Source: Streptomyces sp. P9-A4
GTDB lineage: Bacteria > Actinomycetota > Actinomycetes > Streptomycetales > Streptomycetaceae
DNA length: 64,000 bases
Direction: 5' to 3'
Assembly: GCF_036634195.1 (NCBI RefSeq)
Contig: NZ_JAZIFY010000001.1
Span: 4,288,501-4,352,500, forward strand
Position 1 is the first letter of the stretch. Every line of letters starts with the position of its first letter. The translations under genes and the position numbers were made by a program. Under the pieces are notes generated by a model that saw only the letters and a program-made list of their open reading frames with translations, had not been told where the DNA came from and made no database searches. Positions 44,939-52,534 of the stretch are shown one piece after another.

Positions 44939-44973
44939 GTCTATACACTGCATGTATAGACCGTGCGTATAGT
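44939..44973 (+). promoter_or_regulatory. Perfect palindrome GTCTATACA-ctgca-TGTATAGAC and leaderless -10
   Basis: Nine-bp arms (44939-44947 and 44953-44961) are perfectly inverted around 5 bp. TATAGT (44968-44973) lies seven bases before the ATG at 44981, so the message is probably leaderless and the palindrome covers the -35 region. The tatacactgcatgtata form resembles GntR/YtrA-type operators; no such regulator is in the window. Confidence 0.7.
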
Positions 44974-44980
44974 CACCGCC

Positions 44981-45415
44981 ATGGCACCGTCCTCACCCAC
45001 CCCGCTCGCCCCCCGGCTCCTGAAGGCGCTGATCGTCTCGGCGGTCGGCGTCGCCGCCTCCCATCTGATCCTGTCCGACGGCCTGTATCTGTCCTTCACC
45101 GGTCAGGCGGCGGCGACGCTGGGGGCGGAGCCGGGGTACTCGACGGACCAGGCGTTCACGGCGGCGGTCGTGAACACCGCCCTGGTCATGCCGATCGTCC
45201 TGTGGATCGGCATGCTCATCACGGGGGAGCGGCGGGTCGGCCCCATGGTCCTTGTCGGCATGGTCAGTTGGATCACGGCCGTGGGCAACGGCATCGACGG
45301 CATCGACGACGCCCCCGGCACCCTCCTCCCCTTCCGCTCCCTCGTCCTCGTCGTCGCCGTCACGGCCTTGTCGTCGGTCGTCCGGAGGAAGCGGCGCGGG
45401 GACGTGCCCGCGTAG
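44981..45415 (+). CDS. Small four-helix membrane protein
   Basis: A 144-residue protein with four hydrophobic helices (LLKALIVSAVGVAASHLIL; AAVVNTALVMPIVLWIGML; MVLVGMVSWITAVGNGI; LVLVVAVTALSSVV) and a basic end (RRKRRGD). I recognise no named family. ATG 44981 has no ribosome site, and its promoter looks leaderless and tightly controlled by the palindrome described above. It converges with the FtsX-type gene 37 bp away. Confidence 0.75.
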   Translation: MAPSSPTPLAPRLLKALIVSAVGVAASHLILSDGLYLSFTGQAAATLGAEPGYSTDQAFTAAVVNTALVMPIVLWIGMLITGERRVGPMVLVGMVSWITAVGNGIDGIDDAPGTLLPFRSLVLVVAVTALSSVVRRKRRGDVPA

Positions 45416-45452
45416 GCGAGCGTCAGTCCGACCGCCGCCGGACACCCCGCCG

Positions 45453-48053
45453 CTACTCCGCGTGCAGCGCGTCCACCACCACCATCCTCCGTACGCGTCG
45501 GGCCGGCAGCACCGAGGCCGCGATGCCCGTCAGGAGCGTGGTCGCGAGGATGCCGAGGACCGTCAGGGCCGTGCCGCCCGACGAGGCCAGTGCTTCGAGC
45601 GGGGAGACGTGGCCCGCCAGTACGGAGCGGGCGGCGAGGGTTCCGTACAGCAGGCCCAGGAGGGTTCCGGCGACCGCACCGGAGAGGGCGAGCAGCGCCG
45701 ACTCCAGGGTCAGGACACGGCGCAGTTGCCCGCCCGCGAGGCCGATCGCCCGGAGCGTCCCGAACTCGCGGGTGCGCTCCTCGACCGTGAGCATCAGGGT
45801 GGCGGCCACGCCGATCGCGGCGATGGCGATGGAGAAGCCGAGCAGCACGGTGACGACGAGCATCATCCGGTCGAGCGTTCCCCGGATGAGTTCGGCGTCC
45901 TTGCCGGTGTCCGCGACGCGGATCTCCGGATGCGCGGCGAGGGCCCGGTCGACGGCGGCGCGGGCCGCGTCGTGGCCGGTGTCGCCCGCCGGGCTGATCA
46001 GCACGGTGGAGATCGCGGGGGTGGCGGCGGCCGTGGCCGCCAGCTTCGCGAGCGTGGCCTCCGTGACGTACAGGGTCGCCTCCGGGTAGAGGGAGACGGG
46101 CAGTGCCGCCCCGCCGGGGACGACGGTCAGCCGGGTGCCCGCGACGGTCGGGGGCGAGCCCCGGCCCGTGAGCCCGAGCGCCTCGCCGTCTTTCAGGTTC
46201 CGGGCCGCCGCCACGCCCTCCGCGTCCGGGTTGAGCCCCGCCGGGTCGGCCGCCGCGACGGTCGTCTTCCGGCCGCCGACGGTGAGGGTGGCCGTACGGA
46301 CCGGGGTGACCGTCAGCCCGTCGGCGGAGCGCAGCGCGTCGACCGCGTCGGCGGGCACCCGTCCGGCGTCCGTGTCCAGGGCGAAGACCGCCGGCATACG
46401 GCTCGCCAGCATGGTGTCGAGTCCGCCCTTCGCGGCGCCGATCGCGGTCACGGCCGAGACGGCGACGGTGACGCCGACGAGCATGGCGGAGGAGGCGGCG
46501 GCGGTCCGGCGGGCGTTCGCCCGCAGCTGCTGGACGGACAGCCTGCCGACGGTGCCGAACGGGCGGCGCAGTGCGAGGCCGAGCAGTCCGACGAGCGGCG
46601 GCAGCAGGTGGTGGGCGTACCGCAGGACGGCGAAGAAGGTCAGGATCGCGCCGAGCGTCACGAGGAGCACCGCCAGTGCCGAGCCGCCGAACGCGCCGAA
46701 CGCGAGCAGCGCGGCCCCGCCGGCCAGCATCAGCGCGGAGACCGTCTCGCGGACCGTCCGGCTGCCCGGTTCCGGCAGCTTCGCCGCCCCGCTCGCGGCG
46801 AGCGCGGCGATCGGCGGGACGGCGGCGGCGGCCCGCGCCGGCTTGCGTACGGCCCACAGCGTGAGCAGCACCCCGAACACCCCGGCCAGGCCGAACGTCC
46901 AGCCGCCCGGCATGAGCGAGACCTCGACCGGGCCCAGGTCGGCGAGGGCCGTGAGCAGCGCCGTGCCGAGCGCGCAGGCCGCCGCGCCCGCCGCGAGCCC
47001 GGCGGCGGAGGCGAGCACGCCGAGCATCAGGCCCTGGCGGCGGATGACACGGAGGATCTGCTCGCGGTCGGCGCCGATGCAGCGCAACAGGGCGAGCCTG
47101 CGGGCGCGTTGGGCGAGGACGACGGAGAAGGTGTTGGTGACGACCATGCGGGCGACGGCCATCGCGATGAGGACGAAGGAGAGCGCGGCCGTCATCACGA
47201 CCGCGTACATGGTCCCGGCGCTCTGGGTGGCGTGGTCGACGGCTCCGGCGTGGGTGTAGGCGGCCACGGCCTTGCCGCCGAGGGCCTTCTTGACGGCCTT
47301 CGCGACCGCCAGATCGTCCACTTCCGCATCCTGGCCGGTGCCGGTGCCGGTGCCGGTGCCGGTGCCGGTGCCTGCCCCGGTCCCGGAACCCGTCCCCGAT
47401 CCCGAACCGCGTCCCCCGCCGATCCCGAGATCCAGGTGCGTCGCCCGTACCCCCGTCGCGTACGTCCGTGTCTCCGCGTACGGCACCCCGATCGCGGGCT
47501 GTGAGCCGAGCGTGTTCGACGCCGAGGTGTCCAGGAGGCCGGTGAGCCGGGCCTCCGTCGTGGCCCCGTCGGCCTTCGTCAGTCGTACGGTGCCGCCGGG
47601 GCGCGCGCCGACGCGGTCCGCGCTCTCCCGGTCGAGGACCACCTCGCCGGGGCCCTCGGGCCAGCGCCCCTCGTCGAGGCGCTGCCAGCGCAGGGCGGGG
47701 TCGGCGGCGATCGACGTGACCAGGGCCCGGTCGTCGAGGGGGCGCCCGGAGGGGGCGATCACATGGGCGTACCCGACGAGGCGCTCGGCCACCTTCGTCA
47801 CGTGCTGGACGCGGGCGGCGCGGGCCGCCGCGTCGGCGGGCAGGAACGGTCCCTCGGCCGGGACGACCTGGACGGGTGCGCCGCCGACGTCGGCGGCGGC
47901 CGACTGCTCGTAGGACTGGACGAGCGCGCCCGCGCCGCCGACCGACAGGACGAGGAAGGCGACGCCGACGGCGACCGCCGCGCCGGTGAGGACGAGTTGG
48001 CGCAGCTGGGCCGCGAAGTCCTTGACGGTGAAGGTGAGGAGAGACGACGACAT
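45453..48053 (-). CDS. FtsX-type ABC permease, double domain, no adjacent ATPase
   Basis: An 866-residue permease with an N-terminal helix, a large extracellular domain and two FtsX/MacB-type four-helix sets (first near residues 275-440, second near 720-866, the latter with ERTREFGTLRAIGLAGGQLRRVL). Such proteins work with a LolD/MacB-like ATPase to move lipids, peptides or signals. No ATPase gene lies nearby, so it must use one encoded elsewhere, or it is an orphan. The first extracellular loop contains a Thr-Gly repeat encoded by six exact ccggtg copies. ATG 48053 follows TAGCGT by seven bases, suggesting a leaderless message. Confidence 0.85.
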   Translation of the reverse strand: MSSSLLTFTVKDFAAQLRQLVLTGAAVAVGVAFLVLSVGGAGALVQSYEQSAAADVGGAPVQVVPAEGPFLPADAAARAARVQHVTKVAERLVGYAHVIAPSGRPLDDRALVTSIAADPALRWQRLDEGRWPEGPGEVVLDRESADRVGARPGGTVRLTKADGATTEARLTGLLDTSASNTLGSQPAIGVPYAETRTYATGVRATHLDLGIGGGRGSGSGTGSGTGAGTGTGTGTGTGTGQDAEVDDLAVAKAVKKALGGKAVAAYTHAGAVDHATQSAGTMYAVVMTAALSFVLIAMAVARMVVTNTFSVVLAQRARRLALLRCIGADREQILRVIRRQGLMLGVLASAAGLAAGAAACALGTALLTALADLGPVEVSLMPGGWTFGLAGVFGVLLTLWAVRKPARAAAAVPPIAALAASGAAKLPEPGSRTVRETVSALMLAGGAALLAFGAFGGSALAVLLVTLGAILTFFAVLRYAHHLLPPLVGLLGLALRRPFGTVGRLSVQQLRANARRTAAASSAMLVGVTVAVSAVTAIGAAKGGLDTMLASRMPAVFALDTDAGRVPADAVDALRSADGLTVTPVRTATLTVGGRKTTVAAADPAGLNPDAEGVAAARNLKDGEALGLTGRGSPPTVAGTRLTVVPGGAALPVSLYPEATLYVTEATLAKLAATAAATPAISTVLISPAGDTGHDAARAAVDRALAAHPEIRVADTGKDAELIRGTLDRMMLVVTVLLGFSIAIAAIGVAATLMLTVEERTREFGTLRAIGLAGGQLRRVLTLESALLALSGAVAGTLLGLLYGTLAARSVLAGHVSPLEALASSGGTALTVLGILATTLLTGIAASVLPARRVRRMVVVDALHAE
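47335..47370. repeat. Hexanucleotide repeat (ccggtg)x6 inside the FtsX gene
   Basis: Six exact head-to-tail copies of ccggtg encode alternating Thr and Gly on the minus strand in an external loop. Further Gly/Ser/Thr low complexity extends it. Slippage would add or remove two residues without breaking frame. Confidence 0.9.
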
Positions 48054-48186
48054 GGCCTCCACGCTAGGAGGAGGAGACGGCGGGACGCGGCCCCACCAGG
48101 CACGATTCAGGGTCATACCGGAGGGGGCCCCGGGGGAGCCCCCGTACCTCTCCGGGATGACGGGAGGCTTCCCGCAGAATCTAAAG

Positions 48187-48198
48187 CAAGCATGCTTG
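48187..48198. promoter_or_regulatory. Palindrome CAAGCATGCTTG upstream of the catabolic operon
   Basis: A perfect 12-bp palindrome in an AT-richer stretch (taaagCAAGCATGCTTGatt), 71 bp before the first gene of the operon and in the region divergent from the FtsX gene. It is the best candidate binding site for the TetR protein encoded at the end of the operon. Confidence 0.55.
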
Positions 48199-48269
48199 AT
48201 TGTTTCTGGTGTCACTGACATGCTCCTCGCGAAGGCCCGAGACCGCCCGTCCCCCGAGGGGAGCGCACC

Positions 48270-49064
48270 GTGTCCGACCCCGTCGTCGTCCTCGACGACC
48301 TGCGCGACGAGAGTGAAGAACTCGACCGTCTCGTCGGCGAGTTGAGCGAGGAGGAGTGGGCCGCGCCCACCCCCGCGCCCGGCTGGACCGTCGCCCACCA
48401 GATCGCCCACCTCGCCTGGACCGACCGCGCCGCGCTCCTCGCCGCCACCGATGCCGAGGCCTTCGCCGCCGAGACGGAGAAGGCGCTCGCCGCCCCCGAC
48501 CGCTTCGTCGACGACGGCGCGGAGGAGGGCGCGAAGCTGCCGCCCGCCGTTCTCCTCGCCCGCTGGCGCGAGGGCCGCGAACGGCTCCAGGAGGCCCTGC
48601 GCGCGGTGCCGCCGGGTGTGCGTTTCCCCTGGTACGGGCCGCCGATGAGCGCCCCCGCGATGGCCACGGCTCGGCTCATGGAGACCTGGGCGCACGCCCA
48701 GGACGTCGCCGACGCCCTCGGGGCCGTCCGCCCGCCCACCGCCCGGCTCCGGCACGTCGCCTGGATCGGCCACCGCGCCCGCGACTACGCCTTCCTCGTA
48801 CGGGGCCTCCCGGTGCCCGCAGAGCCGGTCCGGGTCGAGATCACCGCGCCCGACGGGGAGTTGTGGACCTACGGCCCCGAGGACGCCGCCCAGAAGGTCA
48901 CCGGTCCCGCCCTCGACTTCTGCCTCCTCGTCACCCAGCGCGCGCACCGCGACGACACCGCCCTGGTCGCCCACGGCGCCGACGCCGAACGCTGGCTGGC
49001 CATCGCCCAGGCCTTCGCGGGCCCTGCGGGCGCCGGCCGTGCACCCCACGGAGCCCCGGAATGA
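48270..49064 (+). CDS. TIGR03084-type metal-binding protein (DinB/maleylpyruvate isomerase fold)
   Basis: A 264-residue protein of the DinB-like fold. The N-terminal metal-binding segment is WTVAHQIAHLAWTD near residues 39-52 and a second ligand is in METWAHAQDVADAL near 137; these supply the three His/Asp-type ligands typical of the family. It opens the operon (GTG 48270) and overlaps the AtuA-like gene by four bases. TIGR03084 proteins are common beside acyl-CoA catabolic genes in actinobacteria; the reaction is not known. Confidence 0.8.
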   Translation: MSDPVVVLDDLRDESEELDRLVGELSEEEWAAPTPAPGWTVAHQIAHLAWTDRAALLAATDAEAFAAETEKALAAPDRFVDDGAEEGAKLPPAVLLARWREGRERLQEALRAVPPGVRFPWYGPPMSAPAMATARLMETWAHAQDVADALGAVRPPTARLRHVAWIGHRARDYAFLVRGLPVPAEPVRVEITAPDGELWTYGPEDAAQKVTGPALDFCLLVTQRAHRDDTALVAHGADAERWLAIAQAFAGPAGAGRAPHGAPE

Positions 49065-50857
49065 TCCGTATCGGCAACGCCTCCGGCTTCTACGGCGACC
49101 GCTTCGACGCCGTCCGCGAGATGCTCACCGGCGGCGGACTCGACGTCCTCACCGGCGACTACCTCGCCGAGCTGACCATGCTCATCCTCGGCCGCGACCA
49201 GCTGAAGGACCCCTCCGCCGGGTACGCGAAGACCTTCCTGCGCCAGATGGAGGAGGGCCTCGGCCTCGCCCACGAGCGCCGGGTCCGGATCGTCGCCAAC
49301 GCGGGCGGCCTCAACCCCGCCGGGCTCGCCGACGCCCTGCGCACGCTCGTCGCGAAGCTCGGCCTGCCGACCCGGATCGCCCATGTGGAGGGCGACCTGC
49401 TGCCCGCCACCGGGGGCGCGCTGGCCGCCAACGCCTACCTCGGCGGGGCGGGCATCGCCGCCTGCCTCGCCGCCGGCGCCGATGTCGTCGTCACCGGCCG
49501 GGTCACCGACGCCGCCCTTGTCACCGGGCCCGCGCAGTGGCACTTCGGCTGGGGCCCGGAGGAGTACGACCGGCTGGCCGGCGCGGTCGTCGCCGGACAC
49601 GTCCTGGAGTGCGGCACCCAGGCCACCGGCGGCAACTACGCCTTCTTCCGCGAGCACGACCCGGGCCTGCTGCGCCGCCCCGGCTTCCCGGTCGCCGAAC
49701 TCCACGAGGACGGCAGCGCGGTCATCACCAAGCACCCCGGCACCGGCGGCCTCGTCGACATCGGCACGGTCACGGCCCAGCTCCTCTACGAGACGGCCGG
49801 CGCCCGCTACCCCGGACCCGACGTGACCACCCGCCTCGACACCGTCCGGCTCACCCAGGAGGGCCCCGACCGGGTCCGCGTCGAGGGGGTACGGGGCGAG
49901 GCGCCGCCCCCGACGCTCAAGGTCGGGCTCACCCGGCTCGGTGGCTTCCGCAACGAGGTCGTGTTCGTCCTCACCGGCCTCGGTATCGAGGCCAAGGCGG
50001 ACCTCGTCCAGGCGCAGATCCACGACGCCCTGGCGAAGAACCCGCCCGCCGAGACCCGCTGGGAACTCGTCCGCACCGACCGGCCCGACGCCCCCACCGA
50101 GGAGACCGCGAGCGCCCTGCTGCGGCTCGTCGTCAGGGACCCCGACCCCGAGAAGGTCGGCCGCACCCTGACAGGGGCGGCGATCGAACTGGCCCTCGCG
50201 AGCTACCCCGGCTTCCATGTCACCGCCCCGCCCGGCAGGGGCGCCCCCTACGGGGTCTTCGAGACCGCGTACGTCCCCGCCGCCGAGGTCCCGCACACGG
50301 CCGTGCTCCCCGACGGGACCCGGCGGGAGATCCCCGTACCGCCCCGGACCCGGGAACTGGCGCCGGTCCCGGAACCGGCCCTTCCCGAACCGCTCCGGAC
50401 GGCGTCCACCCGGCGCGAACCGCTCGGCCTGGTCGCCGGAGCCCGCAGCGGCGACAAGGGCGGCGACGCCAACATCGGCGTCTGGGTCCGCACGGAGGAG
50501 GAGTGGCGCTGGCTCGCCCACGCCCTCACCGTGGAGAAGGTCCGTGAACTCCTCCCGGAGACCGCCGGGATGGCCGTCACCCGGCACCTCCTCCCCCATC
50601 TCCGCGCGGTGAACTTCACCGTCGCCGGGATCCTCGGCGAGGGTGTCGCCTCGCAGGCCCGCTTCGACCCCCAGGCCAAGGCGCTCGGCGAGTGGCTCCG
50701 CTCCCGCCGCCTCGACATCCCGGAGGAACTGCTGCCCGACAGCCCGGCCGGCCTGCCGCCCGAGGTCCCGGACGCCCTCCCGTACGAGGCCTCGGCCGCC
50801 TTCCCGCCCGGCACCCCGGCCGACTTCCCGCCCGACGTCCCGGAGGAACACCTGTGA
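49061..50857 (+). CDS. AtuA-like acyclic terpene utilisation protein
   Basis: A 598-residue protein resembling AtuA of the acyclic terpene utilisation pathway. Conserved stretches include IGNASGFYGDR at the start, ERRVRIVANAGGLNP, ADVVVTGRVTDAA, CGTQATGGNY and GARSGDKGGDANIGVW in the last third. It has about 70 low-complexity Pro/Glu/Leu residues at the C-terminus. The family's activity is not established. ATG 49061 overlaps the previous stop, and its own TGA sits at the first copy of a duplicated junction before the carboxylase gene. Confidence 0.85.
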   Translation: MIRIGNASGFYGDRFDAVREMLTGGGLDVLTGDYLAELTMLILGRDQLKDPSAGYAKTFLRQMEEGLGLAHERRVRIVANAGGLNPAGLADALRTLVAKLGLPTRIAHVEGDLLPATGGALAANAYLGGAGIAACLAAGADVVVTGRVTDAALVTGPAQWHFGWGPEEYDRLAGAVVAGHVLECGTQATGGNYAFFREHDPGLLRRPGFPVAELHEDGSAVITKHPGTGGLVDIGTVTAQLLYETAGARYPGPDVTTRLDTVRLTQEGPDRVRVEGVRGEAPPPTLKVGLTRLGGFRNEVVFVLTGLGIEAKADLVQAQIHDALAKNPPAETRWELVRTDRPDAPTEETASALLRLVVRDPDPEKVGRTLTGAAIELALASYPGFHVTAPPGRGAPYGVFETAYVPAAEVPHTAVLPDGTRREIPVPPRTRELAPVPEPALPEPLRTASTRREPLGLVAGARSGDKGGDANIGVWVRTEEEWRWLAHALTVEKVRELLPETAGMAVTRHLLPHLRAVNFTVAGILGEGVASQARFDPQAKALGEWLRSRRLDIPEELLPDSPAGLPPEVPDALPYEASAAFPPGTPADFPPDVPEEHL

Positions 50858-50941
50858 CCGTCCTCGCCTCCGCCTTCCCGCCCGACGTCCCGGCCGCCTT
50901 CCCGCCCGGCACCCCGGAGGAACACCTGTGACCGTCCTCGC
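50783..50941 (+). repeat. About 74-bp tandem duplication of a gene junction
   Basis: The sequence ggaggaacacctgtgaccgtcctcgcctccgcc occurs twice, 74 bp apart, so the ribosome site, GTG and first seven codons of the carboxylase are present in two copies (GTG at 50854 and GTG at 50928). The first copy opens only a 25-codon frame that stops at 50929-50931, overlapping the second GTG. Confidence 0.85.
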
Positions 50942-52526
50942 CTCCGCCCTCGACACCGGCGGACCCGACTACGCCGCCGCCCGCGCCGCCATGCTCGACA
51001 AGCTGACCGCCCTCGACGCCGAGCACACCAAGGCGCTCGCCGGCGGCGGCGAGAAGTACACGGCCCGGCACCGGGCGCGCGGCAAGATGCTCGCCCGCGA
51101 ACGCGTCGAGCTGCTGGTCGACGCCGACTCGCCGTTCCTCGAACTGTCGCCGCTCGCCGCCTGGGGCAGCGACTACGCCGTAGGGGCCTCCCTGATCACC
51201 GGCATCGGGGTCGTCGAGGGCGTCGAGTGCCTGATCACCGCCAACGACCCGACCGTGCGCGGCGGCGCCTCCAACCCGTGGACGCTGAAGAAGGCCCTCC
51301 GCGCCAACGAGATCGCGTTCGCCAACCGGCTGCCCGTCATCTCGCTGGTCGAGTCCGGCGGCGCCGACCTCCCCTCCCAGAAGGAGATCTTCATCCCCGG
51401 CGGGGCGCTCTTCCGCGACCTCACCCGTCTCTCCGCCGCCGGCATCCCCACGGTCGCGGTCGTCTTCGGCAACTCGACGGCCGGCGGCGCGTACGTCCCC
51501 GGCATGTCCGACCACACCGTGATGATCAAGGAGCGGTCGAAGGTCTTCCTCGGCGGTCCGCCGCTGGTGAAGATGGCGACCGGCGAGGAGAGCGACGACG
51601 AGTCGCTGGGCGGTGCCGAGATGCACGCCCGCACGAGTGGCCTCGCCGACCACTACGCCGTCGACGAGGCCGACGCGCTCCGCCAGGCCCGCCGGATCGT
51701 CGCCCGCCTCAACCACCGCAAGGCGCACCCCGATCCGGCCCTCGCGGAAGCGCCGAAGTACGACGAGGACGAACTCCTCGGGATCGTGCCCGGCGACCTC
51801 AAGACCCCCTTCGACCCGCGCGAGGTCATCGCGCGGATCGTCGACGGCTCCGACTTCGACGAGTTCAAGCCGCTGTACGGGACCTCGCTCACGACGGGGT
51901 GGGCGCGCCTGCACGGCTACCCGGTCGGTGTGATCGCCAACGCGCAGGGGGTCCTGTTCTCCGCGGAGTCGCAGAAGGCCGCGCAGTTCATCCAGCTCGC
52001 CAACCAGCGGGACATCCCGCTGGTCTTCCTGCACAACACCACCGGCTACATGGTCGGCAAGGAGTACGAGCAGGGCGGCATCATCAAGCACGGCGCGATG
52101 ATGATCAACGCCGTGTCGAACTCGAAGGTCCCCCATCTGTCCGTGCTCATGGGCGCGAGCTACGGCGCCGGGCACTACGGCATGTGCGGCCGGGCGTACG
52201 ACCCCCGCTTCCTCTTCGCCTGGCCGAGCGCCAAGTCCGCCGTCATGGGCCCGCAGCAGCTCGCGGGTGTCCTCTCGATCGTGGCGCGGGCGTCCGCCGC
52301 CGCGAAGGGGCAGCCGTACGACGAGGAGGCCGACGCCGGTCTCCGTGCGCTGGTCGAGGCGCAGATCGAGTCCGAGTCGCTGCCGATGTTCCTCTCCGGC
52401 CGGCTCTACGACGACGGGGTCATCGACCCCCGCGACACCCGCACGGTCCTCGGACTGTGCCTCTCCGCGATTCATACGGCACCGGTCGAGGGCGCGCGCG
52501 GCGGCTTCGGCGTCTTCCGAATGTGA
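50928..52526 (+). CDS. Acyl-CoA carboxylase, beta (carboxyltransferase) subunit
   Basis: A 532-residue carboxyltransferase of the methylcrotonyl/geranyl-CoA type. The two crotonase-like halves show GKMLARERVELLVD, NSTAGGAYVPGMSD (oxyanion region) and, in the second half, MGASYGAGHYGMCGRAYDPRF. With the biotin subunit downstream it should carboxylate a beta-methyl unsaturated acyl-CoA from leucine or terpenoid breakdown. The GTG at 50928 is chosen because the protein continues from it; the upstream duplicated GTG leads to an early stop. GGAGGAAC precedes it. Confidence 0.92.
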   Translation: MTVLASALDTGGPDYAAARAAMLDKLTALDAEHTKALAGGGEKYTARHRARGKMLARERVELLVDADSPFLELSPLAAWGSDYAVGASLITGIGVVEGVECLITANDPTVRGGASNPWTLKKALRANEIAFANRLPVISLVESGGADLPSQKEIFIPGGALFRDLTRLSAAGIPTVAVVFGNSTAGGAYVPGMSDHTVMIKERSKVFLGGPPLVKMATGEESDDESLGGAEMHARTSGLADHYAVDEADALRQARRIVARLNHRKAHPDPALAEAPKYDEDELLGIVPGDLKTPFDPREVIARIVDGSDFDEFKPLYGTSLTTGWARLHGYPVGVIANAQGVLFSAESQKAAQFIQLANQRDIPLVFLHNTTGYMVGKEYEQGGIIKHGAMMINAVSNSKVPHLSVLMGASYGAGHYGMCGRAYDPRFLFAWPSAKSAVMGPQQLAGVLSIVARASAAAKGQPYDEEADAGLRALVEAQIESESLPMFLSGRLYDDGVIDPRDTRTVLGLCLSAIHTAPVEGARGGFGVFRM

Positions 52527-52534
52527 GGCCCCTG

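Noticed and set aside
50854..50931. Separate 25-codon gene before the carboxylase
   Set aside because: It is the product of a 74-bp duplication of the gene start and carries no conserved sequence of its own.
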